This document shows positions 15,417 through 24,555 of a stretch of DNA of 64,000 nt, piece by piece (position 1 is the first letter of the stretch; the number at the start of each line of letters is the position of its first letter). The DNA comes from Mesoterricola silvestris (GTDB lineage Bacteria > Acidobacteriota > Holophagae > Holophagales > Holophagaceae), in the NCBI RefSeq assembly GCF_030295405.1, contig NZ_AP027080.1, positions 4,200,001 to 4,264,000 of the forward strand. The letters run 5' to 3'. Under the pieces are notes generated by a model. It was not told the origin of the DNA, ran no database searches, and saw only the letters and a list, made by a program, of their open reading frames with translations. A program made the translations under genes and the position numbers.

Positions 15417-17537
15417 CTAGAAGTTCGCGCTGGGGGGCGCGGGCTCGTCGGCGGCGCCGGCGTTGGCCATGGGCAGCTTCACCAGGTAGTAGGCGATGCC
15501 GGCCAGGATGGCCAGGCTCACCAGGAAGGTGACGGCCGGGGGATTGGCGAAGATCGTGTACTTCACCTCGAAGAACGTCAGGCCCGCGAAGAGCAGGCCC
15601 ACCAGGGCCTCGCCCGCGATGAGGCCCGCGGCCACCAGCACGCCGGAGTTCTCCACCCGCACCTTCTGGGCCGCGTTGAGGCCGCGCTTCTCGGCCACCA
15701 TCTCGACGATGCCCTTCACGCACCCGCCCAGGAAGATGGCGAAGGTGGTGCCCAGGGGCAGATACATGCCCACGCTCACGAGCATCGGGCTGCGCACCTG
15801 CATGAGGATGAAGGCGAAGCCCATGAGCATGCCCACGATGATGAGCGGCCAGGCCATCTTGCCCTCCACGATGCCCTTGCTGAGCATGGCCATGAGGCCG
15901 GCCTGGGGCGCGGGGATGTTGGGGCTGCCGAAGCCGGCGTCCAGCTGCATGACGACCTTCTTCTGGTCGGCGGGGAGCTGGCGGAGCTCGGCGATGGAGT
16001 AGGCCTTGTCCCCATACGTCACGGAAGAGATGTGCTGGGATTCCAGCTGGACGATCTGGGTCTCGGCGGCCTTCTTGATGTCGCCCTCGTGGAGGATCAT
16101 CAGGGGGAGGAAGAGGACGGCGGCGGCGAGGCCCACGCCCAGGAGGTCGCCCACCTGCATGCGCCAGGGGGTCCCGCCCAGGATGTAGCCCACCTTGAGG
16201 TCCTGCAGCATCTCGCCGGCCACGGCCGTGGCCACGCAGGCGATGGCGGCCACGCCCAGCACCGCGGCGACGCCGGCGTTGCCCTTGACGCCCAGGGCCA
16301 CCATGACGATGGCCGTCACCACCAGCGCCGACAGGGTCAGGCCGGAGATGGGGTTGTTGGACGAGCCCATGATGCCCACCAGGTAGCCGCTGATGGCCGA
16401 GAAGAAGAAGCCCACGATGATCATCACCAGGGCGGCGACGATGGAGACCATGAACCCGACCTTGAAGATCTGCCAGGTGATGAGGAAGGTGGCCACGGCC
16501 GCGAAGAGGATGCCCCCCATGACCCACGTGAAGGGCAGGTCCTGGTTGACGCGGTCAATGGCATGTCCGCCCGCGGCGGCCTTCTTCACGTCGGACACGG
16601 ACCGGGCCAGGCCGGTGGTGAGGCTCTTGCGCATCTTGAAGAGGGTGAAGCTGGCGCCCATGAGCATGCCGCCGATGGCGATGGGGCGCACGATGAACTT
16701 CCACACAGCCGCCGACAGGGCGAACCAGTCCGCGGTGGTGGCGTCGGCGGGCATGGCGTAGGGGGAGATGAAGTAGATCACCAGGGGCACCATGAGGCCC
16801 CAGGCCAGGACGCCGCCCGCGAAGTTCAGGGCGCCGAGCTTGGGCCCGATGATGTAGCCCACGCCCATGTAGGCGGGGCTGATGCCGGGGGCGGTGAGGT
16901 ACAGGCCGCCCTTGGCCAGGGCCGCCTTGCCCTTGCCGATGAGGGCGAAGGCGTTCTCCTTGAAGTAGACGAAGTGCTGCCAGGTGCTGGCGAAGAGCTG
17001 CACCTGCACCAGGGCCTGGATGACCGCGCCCACGCCCATGGCCGTGAACAGGATCTTCGTGCCGCCCCCGCCGGTGGCGCCGGCCTTGTGGATCTCGGCG
17101 GCGGCCACGCTCTCGGGGTAGGGCAGCTCGGCGTCCTCCACCATGACGCGGCGGAGGAGGGCCACGAACATGATGCCCAGGGTGCCGCCCACGAACATGA
17201 TGGCCGTGGAGGTGAAGTAGTTGGTCAGGGAGAAGAACTTCGGCCAGATGCCCGCGATCACGAAGGCCGGGATGGTGAAGATGGCGCCCGCGGCCACGGA
17301 TTCGCCGATGCTGCCCACGGTGCGGCCCATGTTCTCTTCGAGGATGGTGCCCTTCATGAGCTTGATCAGGGCCATGGAGATGACCGCCGCCGGATAGGTG
17401 GCCGCGATGGTCATGCCCGCTTTCAGGCCCAGGTAGGCGTTGGCCGCCCCCAGGACCACGGCCAGGACCAGGCCGATGAGCACGGCCCGGAGGGAGAATT
17501 CCCTCAAGTTCTGCTCGGATGAGACATAGGGTTGCAT
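15417..17537 (-). CDS. OPT family oligopeptide/metal-chelate transporter
   Basis: 706 residues with about 14-16 hydrophobic segments across the whole length. It opens REFSLRAVLIGLVLAVVLGAANAYLGLKAGMTIAATYPAAVISMAL, the hallmark OPT/YSL N-terminus, and has the NPISGLT and GEMLQDLKVGYILGGTPWRMQ motifs of the prokaryotic OPT branch. Members import oligopeptides or metal chelates by proton symport; the substrate cannot be read from sequence. GGAGGG stands before the ATG. Divergent from the TrmH-family gene with 125 nt between starts. Confidence 0.9.
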   Translation of the reverse strand: MQPYVSSEQNLREFSLRAVLIGLVLAVVLGAANAYLGLKAGMTIAATYPAAVISMALIKLMKGTILEENMGRTVGSIGESVAAGAIFTIPAFVIAGIWPKFFSLTNYFTSTAIMFVGGTLGIMFVALLRRVMVEDAELPYPESVAAAEIHKAGATGGGGTKILFTAMGVGAVIQALVQVQLFASTWQHFVYFKENAFALIGKGKAALAKGGLYLTAPGISPAYMGVGYIIGPKLGALNFAGGVLAWGLMVPLVIYFISPYAMPADATTADWFALSAAVWKFIVRPIAIGGMLMGASFTLFKMRKSLTTGLARSVSDVKKAAAGGHAIDRVNQDLPFTWVMGGILFAAVATFLITWQIFKVGFMVSIVAALVMIIVGFFFSAISGYLVGIMGSSNNPISGLTLSALVVTAIVMVALGVKGNAGVAAVLGVAAIACVATAVAGEMLQDLKVGYILGGTPWRMQVGDLLGVGLAAAVLFLPLMILHEGDIKKAAETQIVQLESQHISSVTYGDKAYSIAELRQLPADQKKVVMQLDAGFGSPNIPAPQAGLMAMLSKGIVEGKMAWPLIIVGMLMGFAFILMQVRSPMLVSVGMYLPLGTTFAIFLGGCVKGIVEMVAEKRGLNAAQKVRVENSGVLVAAGLIAGEALVGLLFAGLTFFEVKYTIFANPPAVTFLVSLAILAGIAYYLVKLPMANAGAADEPAPPSANF

Positions 17538-17662
17538 CAGTTCCCCTCCATTAAGACGTTCGATTGGCCGTAAGTGCCCGGCACGAAAATGGGACGATGG
17601 GTATGATTCTGCCTTGTTCCTTTGAAGTGTCCTATGGATTCCTTCCGGCTAGGCTTTAAGGC

Positions 17663-18433
17663 ATGGAAAAAGAGAACCTGATCACAAGCCGGGCCAATCC
17701 CAGGTTCAAGGCCCTCCGGAGCCTCCCTTCGGCCGGAGGGGCCCGCCGCACCCACACCCTTCTGCTGGGCGCCAAGCTCATCGAAGCCTGGGCCCAGGGC
17801 CCCGAATCCGCCCGGCTCCGCCCCGTCACCTGGCTGCGCCTGGAGGGGGCCCGGCCCCATCCCCTGGAGCCTTCCCTGAAGGTGGAGACCTTCGTGCTGG
17901 GCGAGACCCTCATGCGGGACCTGGCCGAGGCCGGCAGCCCCCCGGACCACGCCCTCCTGGCCGCCCTGGAACCCGCCCCCGAGGGCCCCCTGCCCTCCCG
18001 GGTCATCGTCCCCTGGGGCATCCAGGACCCCGGCAACCTGGGGGCCATCCTCCGCAGCGCCGCCGCCTTCGGCTTCCAGGAGGCCATCCTGGGTCCGGGC
18101 TGCGCCGACCCCTTCGCCCCCCGGGCCCTGCGGGGCGGCATGGGCGCCGCCTTCCTCCTGCCCATGCGCCGGCGGGAGATCCTGGACCTGGACGAAGGGG
18201 CCTGGATCGCCCTGGACGGCGCCCCCGGCGCCCTGCCCCTGGAGCGGGCCCCCCTGGCGGGCCGGGTGCGCATCCTGGTGGGCAACGAAGGCCACGGGTT
18301 CGACGGCGCGGAACTCCCCGAGGGCATCACCCGGGTGGCCATCCCCATCCGCGGCGTGGAGAGCCTCAACGCGGCGGTGGCCGCGGGCATCGCCTGCTTC
18401 GAGACCGCCCGCCGGGCGGGCCTGGGCCGATGA
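17663..18433 (+). CDS. TrmH/SpoU family RNA 2'-O-methyltransferase
   Basis: 256 residues. The SPOUT knot motifs are present: motif 1 WGIQDPGNLGAILRSAAAFG, motif 2 ILVGNEGHGFDGAEL, motif 3 IPIRGVESLNAAVAAGIACFE. The N-terminus (LITSRANPRFKALRSL) matches the RNA-binding extension of rRNA-type members (RlmB/TsnR class). It probably methylates a ribose in 23S rRNA or tRNA; the target nucleotide is unknown. Its stop overlaps the lnt start by ATGA. Confidence 0.9.
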   Translation: MEKENLITSRANPRFKALRSLPSAGGARRTHTLLLGAKLIEAWAQGPESARLRPVTWLRLEGARPHPLEPSLKVETFVLGETLMRDLAEAGSPPDHALLAALEPAPEGPLPSRVIVPWGIQDPGNLGAILRSAAAFGFQEAILGPGCADPFAPRALRGGMGAAFLLPMRRREILDLDEGAWIALDGAPGALPLERAPLAGRVRILVGNEGHGFDGAELPEGITRVAIPIRGVESLNAAVAAGIACFETARRAGLGR

Positions 18434-19917
18434 AGGACGCCCTCCTCATCGCCCTGGCCTACCTGGCCGCCAACCGCTTCCCCATGGCCTCGGGCCGGGG
18501 TTACCTTGAAGCCTGCGCCGCCTTCCTCCTGCCGGCGCTCCTCTTCGCCGCCCTGGCCCGGGGCCGGCGCCTGGGCTGGGCGTACCTGGGCCTCCTGGCG
18601 GGCACCGCCGGGGGCTTCCACTGGGTGCCCGAGGTCATGCACTCCAAGGCCCCCATGCCCATGGCCGCGGCCCTGGGGGTGGGCCTGCTCTTTTTCGCGT
18701 ACGAAGCCCTGGGCATCCTGGCGGTGGCCGCCCTGGCCCGCTGGGCCTGGGGGCGCCGCCCCCTGGCCGGGGCCCTGGCCGCGGGCCTGGGCATGGCCCT
18801 GTGGCAGACCTGGGCCTTCCACATCTACGACCTGAGCTACGCCTCCCCCCTGGGCGCCGTGCCCTGGATGGCCCGCAGCGCCGCCTTCCTGGGGGCCCAG
18901 GGGCTGGTGGCCCTCCTGTGGGGCCTGGGGGCCTGGACGGGGTTCCAGGCGGCCCGGGGCGCCGGCCCCCGCCGGATCCTCGCCGGCCCCGCCCTCCTCC
19001 TCCTTCTCCTGGGTTCCCTGGACGCCGCCTGGCACTACCTGCCCCGGGGCCCCCAGCGGGCCCTGGACGTGGTGATGATCCAGCCCAATTACCCGCCCGG
19101 CGAGCGCATGCCCGGCATGGAAGCGGACATGTGGAGGCGCACCGACGCCGAGCTGCGCCGGGCCGGCCTGCCCCGCCCGGGCTTCGCCACCCTGGTGCTC
19201 TGGCCCGAAAGCTCCGTGCTGGGCCGGGACGACCGCGCCCCGGGCGGGCGCCTCTCCCGGGAGGCCCAGGACCGGGGCGTGGCCTGGCTCTACGGCACCG
19301 AGGGCGGGCGCTTCAACCTGGTCCGGGGCGAGGCCGCGGGCCAGCCCAGCTTCATCCAGGCCAAGGTCGTGCCCATGCCCTTCGGGGAGCGCATGCCCGG
19401 CCCGCCCCCGGTGCGGGATTTCCTGGACCGCCACCTGGACTTCTATTCCGCCGAGGCGGGCGTCCTGGGCCCCGGTTCCAGCTTCCGCTTCCCCACCCCC
19501 CAGGGCCCCCTCACCGTGCACCCCCTCATCTGCAGCGAGGCCCTCCTCGAGCAGCGCGTGGCCGACGGCCTCGCCCTGGCCGGGGGCGACCTGCTGGCCA
19601 ACCTCACCAACGACGGATGGTTCGACCGCAGCGTCGCCACCGACCTCCACGCCGTGCAGATCCGCCTGCGGGCCGTGGAGGCGGGCCTGCCCCTGCTGCG
19701 GGCCACCCTCACGGGCAAGTCCGGCCTCTTCCGGGCCGACGGGTCCTGGGAGCTGTGGGGGCAGCCCATGACCGAGGCCTCCCGGAGCCTCCACCTGGTG
19801 TGGCGGCCCATCGCCACCCCCGCCCGGCACCCCTGGCTGGCCCCGGGAATCCTGGCCCTGCTGACCCTCGCCTTCGTGCTGGCCGCCTGGAATAAAAGAG
19901 ATCCAAGACTGAATTGA
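18430..19917 (+). CDS. lnt: apolipoprotein N-acyltransferase
   Basis: 495 residues. An N-terminal block of about six membrane helices (1-205) is followed by a periplasmic nitrilase domain and a last helix (about 465-485). The catalytic triad is complete: E260 (LWPESS), K312 (AKVVPMPFGE) and C368 (ICSEAL), matching E267/K335/C387 of E. coli Lnt. It adds the third acyl chain to lipoproteins. This fits the abundance of predicted lipoproteins (three cytochromes) and the Lol-type genes elsewhere in the window. The start overlaps the TrmH gene stop. Confidence 0.93.
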   Translation: MKDALLIALAYLAANRFPMASGRGYLEACAAFLLPALLFAALARGRRLGWAYLGLLAGTAGGFHWVPEVMHSKAPMPMAAALGVGLLFFAYEALGILAVAALARWAWGRRPLAGALAAGLGMALWQTWAFHIYDLSYASPLGAVPWMARSAAFLGAQGLVALLWGLGAWTGFQAARGAGPRRILAGPALLLLLLGSLDAAWHYLPRGPQRALDVVMIQPNYPPGERMPGMEADMWRRTDAELRRAGLPRPGFATLVLWPESSVLGRDDRAPGGRLSREAQDRGVAWLYGTEGGRFNLVRGEAAGQPSFIQAKVVPMPFGERMPGPPPVRDFLDRHLDFYSAEAGVLGPGSSFRFPTPQGPLTVHPLICSEALLEQRVADGLALAGGDLLANLTNDGWFDRSVATDLHAVQIRLRAVEAGLPLLRATLTGKSGLFRADGSWELWGQPMTEASRSLHLVWRPIATPARHPWLAPGILALLTLAFVLAAWNKRDPRLN

Positions 19918-19939
19918 CCCCCCGGATTATCCTGGTTCC

Positions 19940-20575
19940 ATGATCCCGCCCTGGTCCGCCGCCCCCCTCTTCCGAACCCTGCAACCCGCCCAGCGCGAAC
20001 GGGTAGGTCGCCTGGCCACCTCGCGGATCCTGGACCCCGAAGGCATGCTCTTCCTGGAGAACGAGCCCTGCACGGGGTTCTACGTCCTGGTGGAGGGCGC
20101 CATCCAGCTCACCCGCAGCGGGGACACCCCCGGCGCCCACCCCACCCTGGCCGTCATCACCCCGGTCAACAGCTTCGCCGAGGCCGCCATGTTCGGGGGC
20201 GAAGCCTTCCCCGCCACCGCCACGGCCGTGAAGCCGTCCCGGGTCTTCCACTTCCCCAAGGCCCCGTTCCTGGCCGCCATGCGGGAGGATCCGGACCTGG
20301 CCCTGGCCATCATCCACGCCCAGTCCGTGTGGCTCCGCAAGCTCACCCGCAAGGTGGAGCAGCTCACCGGTTCCGACAGTTCGGACCGCCTGCGTACCTG
20401 GATCCGGGAACATGTTCCCGCCGGCGGGTCCTTCGTGCTGCCCGTCACAAAAAAGACCCTGGCGGCTCAATTGGGCATGACCCCGGAAACCCTCTCCCGG
20501 AGCCTGAGAACGTTGCAGGACGAGGGTATTTTACAGGTGAGGGGCACCACCCTCAGCCGGAAACCCACCGCCTAA
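19940..20575 (+). CDS. Crp/Fnr family transcriptional regulator
   Basis: 211 residues. A cyclic-nucleotide-binding-like beta-roll (about 15-125: EGMLFLENEPCTGFYVLVEGAIQLTR...FAEAAMFGG) is joined by a dimer helix (AIIHAQSVWLRKLTRKVEQL) to a C-terminal winged HTH (TKKTLAAQLGMTPETLSRSLRTLQDEG). There is no N-terminal Cys cluster, so it is not an FNR-type Fe-S sensor; the heme/NO- or small-molecule-sensing DNR-like class is possible. An Rrf2 regulator follows 63 nt downstream. Confidence 0.88.
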   Translation: MIPPWSAAPLFRTLQPAQRERVGRLATSRILDPEGMLFLENEPCTGFYVLVEGAIQLTRSGDTPGAHPTLAVITPVNSFAEAAMFGGEAFPATATAVKPSRVFHFPKAPFLAAMREDPDLALAIIHAQSVWLRKLTRKVEQLTGSDSSDRLRTWIREHVPAGGSFVLPVTKKTLAAQLGMTPETLSRSLRTLQDEGILQVRGTTLSRKPTA

Positions 20576-20590
20576 CGCCCATTAATCCAT

Positions 20591-20618
20591 TTGTTTTTTA
20601 AGAAGACAAGCCTATCCT
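20591..20618 (+). promoter_or_regulatory. candidate promoter of the Rrf2 gene
   Basis: TTGTTT (20591-20596), a 16-bp spacer and TATCCT (20613-20618) in a locally AT-rich stretch upstream of the Rrf2 start. Matches sigma-70 hexamers only partly; offered as a candidate. Confidence 0.3.
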
Positions 20619-20638
20619 TTATTAAACAGGGATACGCG

Positions 20639-21076
20639 ATGCTCTTCTCGACGGCAACCGGCTACGCACTCAGAGCTCTGGCAGCGATGCCGGAGGATGG
20701 CACCTACAGTCTGGCCAAGGATCTGGCCACGCTCCTGGATCTCCCCGGCCCCTACCTGGCCAAGATCCTCCAGTCCCTGGCCCAGGAGGGCATCCTGCAC
20801 TCCGTGCGGGGCCCCCGCGGGGGCTTCCGGCTGGCGCGCCCCGCCCACCACGTCACCGTGGGCGAAGTGGTGGAGGCCCTGGAAGGCATCGAGACCATGA
20901 GCGGCTGCGTCATGGGCTTCGCCCACTGCGACAACGAGGACAACCCCTGCCCCCTCCACAAGGCCTGGAACGAGGTCAAGGCCCACATGGACGCCTCCAT
21001 GACCCACGTGACCATCCGGGACCTGCAGATCCTGGACATGCAGCAGCACCGGGAACTGGCCGCCGGGAAGAAGTAG
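20639..21076 (+). CDS. Rrf2 family transcriptional regulator
   Basis: 145 residues. Typical Rrf2 winged helix (STATGYALRALAAMP, PGPYLAKILQSLAQEGILHSVRGPRGGFRLAR) with three cysteines C90, C97 and C104 (pattern C-x6-C-x6-C) in the loop that ligates a [2Fe-2S] or [4Fe-4S] cluster in IscR, NsrR and RsrR. It could sense redox state, NO or iron; no target gene is evident. Start chosen at the ATG preceded by AGGG, 7 nt away. A strong bidirectional terminator follows. Confidence 0.9.
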   Translation: MLFSTATGYALRALAAMPEDGTYSLAKDLATLLDLPGPYLAKILQSLAQEGILHSVRGPRGGFRLARPAHHVTVGEVVEALEGIETMSGCVMGFAHCDNEDNPCPLHKAWNEVKAHMDASMTHVTIRDLQILDMQQHRELAAGKK

Positions 21077-21091
21077 GCGGGAATCCATTCC

Positions 21092-21122
21092 AAGGCCCCG
21101 CGCGGAATCCGCGCGGGGCCTT
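21092..21122. terminator. bidirectional terminator between the Rrf2 and HhH-protein genes
   Basis: Perfect 15-bp inverted repeat: AAGGCCCCGCGCGGA (21092-21106) and TCCGCGCGGGGCCTT (21108-21122). It lies between the convergent stop codons at 21076 and 21130. Short A/T ends on both sides suit bidirectional use. Confidence 0.75.
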
Positions 21123-21129
21123 GGGCTGT

Positions 21130-21495
21130 TCACTTGCCCTTGGGGGCGTTCTTCATCTGCTGCTTGACGAACACCTGGCGCCGGATGGACTGGTAGAGGC
21201 CCATGGAGATGGCGTTCTTCTCCACCAGGTGCGACTTGGTGACGTAGGGCCGGCCGGCGATGATCTTGGCGGCCAGCTCGGGGGTGATGCCCGGCAGGGT
21301 CTGGAGTTCCTTGGCGCTGGCGGCGTTGATGTCCACCTGCTTGCCCACGGGCTTGGCGAGTTTCTTCTTGGGGTGGGGCCGGGCCGCCCGGGGCTTGGCC
21401 GGGGGCGGAATCTCGTCCTCCTGGGCCCGCAGGAGCGAACCGGCCCCCAGGATGAGCAGGGCCGCGAGGGCGGTCTTCAGGGTGCTGCGAATCAT
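21130..21495 (-). CDS. exported helix-hairpin-helix (ComEA-like) protein
   Basis: 121 residues. A signal peptide (about 1-22, LLRA-QED) and a Pro/Lys-rich linker are followed by a helix-hairpin-helix domain (VDINAASAKELQTLPGITPELAAKIIAGRPYVTKSHLVEK) of the ComEA type. Such exported HhH proteins bind DNA in uptake systems or serve in other envelope complexes; no other competence gene is near. GGAGGT lies 5 nt before the chosen ATG. It sits downstream of the cytochrome cluster but a hairpin lies between. Confidence 0.85.
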   Translation of the reverse strand: MIRSTLKTALAALLILGAGSLLRAQEDEIPPPAKPRAARPHPKKKLAKPVGKQVDINAASAKELQTLPGITPELAAKIIAGRPYVTKSHLVEKNAISMGLYQSIRRQVFVKQQMKNAPKGK

Positions 21496-21570
21496 TCGGA
21501 ACCTCCGGGATAGCGAAATGGCCCGGGAGCCTTGGGGCGCCCGGGCCATCTTAGCATTCAGGACGAAGCA

Positions 21571-21596
21571 CCGGGGCAGGGCGGGCCCTGCCCCGG
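21571..21596 (-). terminator. hairpin after the decaheme cytochrome gene
   Basis: Perfect 12-bp inverted repeat CCGGGGCAGGGC (21571-21582) / GCCCTGCCCCGG (21585-21596), 9 nt beyond the decaheme stop on the minus strand. No T run follows. It probably closes the cytochrome operon. Confidence 0.6.
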
Positions 21597-21604
21597 CTTG
21601 GACG

Positions 21605-24403
21605 CTACTTGAAGTTCATGTGGACGACCCGGACGTCGGCGGTCTTGCCGGCGGCGTGGCAGAGCGTGCACTGTTCGAACTTGGCCAGCGCGGTGCTGCG
21701 GGGCTCGTAGACCGAACCACCATTGGCGATCATGTGGGCCGTGGCGGTGTTGCTGTCGTGGCAGGACCAGCAGGCGGCCGTCACGGGGGAGGTCACGAGG
21801 GTGGTGCCGGCGGCGGCGGTGGAGAAGGTGCCGGCGTCGACCTTGGCCGCGGTGAAGCTCGTGGAGAACCCGGAGCCGTAGACGGCGTTGGGGGCCACGA
21901 AGGGGGAGTAGTAGCTGCCGGGCAGGGTCTCGGCAACACCGTCGCCGACGAGGATGGCGGGGGTGCTGGCGGGCATGGTGCCCACGGCGGCGGTGGAGTA
22001 GAGCAGGTTGGGGATGGCGGCGGCGTTGTTCGTGCCACCGAAGTCATAGGAGCCGGGCACGTGGCAGGCTTCGCAGTTGTTCAGGATCGCGGGGTAGGTC
22101 ACGTTCCAGTAGTAGTCGCCGGCACCCACTTCCCAGCTGAACTTGTTGGTGCGCTTGTCGGCGGCGTGGATGGCGTGGACGGCGTCCTTGATGTTCACAG
22201 CCCAACCGTTGGTATTGGTCTTGTTGGGGTTGTGGCAGAAGGTGCAGGTGGGGGCGTCGTTGCGCTGACCGGCGTGGTAGACCTTCTCGGTGAAGATGCC
22301 GAGGGCGGCATGGCAGGCGTTGCACTTGGCGTTCGTGACGATCGCGCGGCGGGGCTTGACCATGTCGGAGGTGATGTTCGCGGTGGGGGTGACCGTGTTC
22401 ACGGCCATCTTCCAGGCGTTGGGGGCGGGAACGGAGAGGCCGCCCTGGCGGTTGCCGTCGGTGTTGTAGGCGTAGCCGGTGACGTTGGTCTGGGTCAGGG
22501 GCTGGGTGTTGGGCACACCGTAGGTGTAGCCGATGCCGCCGGTGATCATGGTGGCGGAGGCGGGGATCTTGACGCCCGTCATGGTCAGGGTGTAGTAGCC
22601 GCTGCCGTCGGGGCCCGTGAGGGTGCCCGCGCCGGTGCCGGTGGCGGTGCCGTTCCAGACGTTCTTCAGGTAGGTGTTGACCGTGGCGTTGTAGTCCGCG
22701 GGGGTGCTGATGCCGTCCTGGGGGATGGCGAAGGCCATGTAGATGCTGGGGCCGCCCACGAAGTTGGGGAGCATCTCGGTGACGGTGCCGGCGGCGTAGG
22801 TCTGGAAGACCTGGGGCTTGGGACCGTTGCCGTCACGCATGTCCAGCATGAAGCGGAAGACGAACTGGGGCTGCATGGAGGCGTTCAGGGTGACCGTCTT
22901 CAGGTCCCAGGTGGGGATGTAGGCGCCGGCGGGCAGGTTGTTGGTGTAGCCGGCGACGTACGAGGCGTTGGTGTTGTTGTTGCGGGCGGGCTGACCGGCA
23001 GGAGGCGCGGGCAGGAAGCCGTTGTTGGGGTTGGGGGCCACGACGGGGGTGTGGTTGATCTTGATGCCGCCGGGGGTGTGGCACTGGGTGCACTGGGAAT
23101 CGTCAGCCAGGGCGGCGTGGTTGATGCCGTTGGCGAAGTCGATCTGGTCATGGCAGGCGCCGCAGGCCAGACGGCTGGGCACGGTGTTCCAGTTGTCGCC
23201 CTGGGCCGCGCCGGTGGAGGCGCTGTGGCACTGCACGCAGTTCCGCTGGTCCATGGGGTAGGCGACTTCGTTGAACATGACGTTGGCGTAGTTGTAGTTC
23301 TCGTTGGTCAGCCCTTCGCCCATGTGGAGGGCGTGGATGAACGCGGGGAAGTTGGCGATGCTCAGGCCACGGACCTTCATGGTGCTGCCCGAGAACTTGA
23401 GGTGCTGGGGCGTGGTGGCGGTGGCGGGGACGACCGTGGAGGAGGCCTCCGCGTAGGTGTACTTGCGCTGATCGGTGTGGCAGATCACGCAGTAGTTGGG
23501 GTCGAAGCGGTTGCCGCCGTGCACCGTGAGGCGCGTGTGGCAGGCGTTGCAGGCGCCCAGGGAGGTCACCACGCGCTGCTGGTCGGTGGCCGCCACGGCC
23601 TTGCCGGTGGAGGGAACGAAATCGTACACCAGGTTCGCGGCCACCTGGATGGGCGCGGCGGGGACGCCGCTGTCGGCGCCGGTGGCGGTGTTGGTGCTGG
23701 TGCCGCGGGCGTTGCCGCCGATCTGGATGGCGACGCGGTGGGTGAGGGTGCCGTCGAAGGTCACGTCGCCCAGGTCCGCGCGCTTGTTGTTGCCGGTGTA
23801 GGTGTAGCCATCCAGGAAAGCCTGAACCTGGGTGATGTCCCGGTAGAAGGTGTAGACGTAGCTGCCGTCGCCGTTGTCCACGAGGGTGCCGGTGTTGTCC
23901 GTGCTGGGCTTGCCGGGCACGGCGGCCGTGGTGGTGGTGGGCATCGTGGTGACCACGTAGTTCACCCAGTAGCTGGGGGAACCGGCGGTGCCGGGCACCA
24001 GCTTGGCGATGGTGAAGCCGAAGTTGGGGTAGCTGGCGGCCAGGGCCGTGGACGACTTGGAGGTGAAGCCGAGGCCCACCACCGGCGTGCCGTTCTGGTC
24101 GGTCACCTTGAAGTTGATGACGGGCTTGCCGTTGGTGACGGCGGCGCCGGTGATGCTGCCCTGGAGGGTCAGATCACTCCATTCGGTGGGGGTCAGGTTG
24201 GCCGCGTTCACCTGGGGGCCGAGGCCGTTGGTGCCGTTGGTGCCATTGGTGCCGTTGGTCCCGTTGGTGCCGTTGGTGCCGTTGGTGCCGTTGGTGCCAT
24301 TGGCGCCGGCGGCTCCCGTCGCGCCGCGACAGCCGATGAGGGCGAGGGCGATGGCCGCGGTGGCGACCAGGGTGCCCAACCTCTTGAGAGGTTTCATTTC
24401 CAT
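21605..24403 (-). CDS. OmcA/MtrC family decaheme c-type cytochrome lipoprotein
   Basis: 932 residues. The lipoprotein signal LALIGC (Cys25) is followed by a Gly-Thr-Asn repeat (about 34-60). A beta-rich domain, a first five-heme cluster, a second beta-rich domain and a second five-heme cluster follow, the MtrC/OmcA/UndA layout. Ten CXXCH motifs are present: CNACH, CVICH, CVQCH, CGACH, CTQCH in the first half and CNACH, CTFCH, CEACH, CWSCH, CTLCH in the second. Such proteins sit on the outer face of the outer membrane and pass electrons to metal oxides, shuttles or electrodes. AGGAGG stands 7 nt before the ATG. It is the last gene of the porin-cytochrome cluster, with a 152-nt gap before it that may hold its own promoter. 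Confidence 0.93.
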   Translation of the reverse strand: MEMKPLKRLGTLVATAAIALALIGCRGATGAAGANGTNGTNGTNGTNGTNGTNGTNGTNGLGPQVNAANLTPTEWSDLTLQGSITGAAVTNGKPVINFKVTDQNGTPVVGLGFTSKSSTALAASYPNFGFTIAKLVPGTAGSPSYWVNYVVTTMPTTTTAAVPGKPSTDNTGTLVDNGDGSYVYTFYRDITQVQAFLDGYTYTGNNKRADLGDVTFDGTLTHRVAIQIGGNARGTSTNTATGADSGVPAAPIQVAANLVYDFVPSTGKAVAATDQQRVVTSLGACNACHTRLTVHGGNRFDPNYCVICHTDQRKYTYAEASSTVVPATATTPQHLKFSGSTMKVRGLSIANFPAFIHALHMGEGLTNENYNYANVMFNEVAYPMDQRNCVQCHSASTGAAQGDNWNTVPSRLACGACHDQIDFANGINHAALADDSQCTQCHTPGGIKINHTPVVAPNPNNGFLPAPPAGQPARNNNTNASYVAGYTNNLPAGAYIPTWDLKTVTLNASMQPQFVFRFMLDMRDGNGPKPQVFQTYAAGTVTEMLPNFVGGPSIYMAFAIPQDGISTPADYNATVNTYLKNVWNGTATGTGAGTLTGPDGSGYYTLTMTGVKIPASATMITGGIGYTYGVPNTQPLTQTNVTGYAYNTDGNRQGGLSVPAPNAWKMAVNTVTPTANITSDMVKPRRAIVTNAKCNACHAALGIFTEKVYHAGQRNDAPTCTFCHNPNKTNTNGWAVNIKDAVHAIHAADKRTNKFSWEVGAGDYYWNVTYPAILNNCEACHVPGSYDFGGTNNAAAIPNLLYSTAAVGTMPASTPAILVGDGVAETLPGSYYSPFVAPNAVYGSGFSTSFTAAKVDAGTFSTAAAGTTLVTSPVTAACWSCHDSNTATAHMIANGGSVYEPRSTALAKFEQCTLCHAAGKTADVRVVHMNFK
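24224..24304 (-). repeat. nine tandem 9-bp repeats encoding Gly-Thr-Asn tether
   Basis: Nine consecutive 9-bp units, consensus GCCGTTGGT on the plus strand with single-base variants (GCCATTGGT, CCCGTTGGT), encode an (N-G-T)n run right after the lipid-anchored cysteine region of the decaheme cytochrome. Near-identical DNA units indicate recent expansion and likely length variation between strains. Confidence 0.92.
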
Positions 24404-24555
24404 GCTACTTCCTCCTTTTATTAGCATTGGCGTTGAGTGAAAGGACCTGCATTGGGTACGGATGGGGTTGTCCTTCAAGGATTTTCAAGTCGTGCACCTC
24501 CCGTGGTGGTCTGACAGATCGGTTGGTTCAAAACGGCGCGGTGTCCGTCTGGAAG

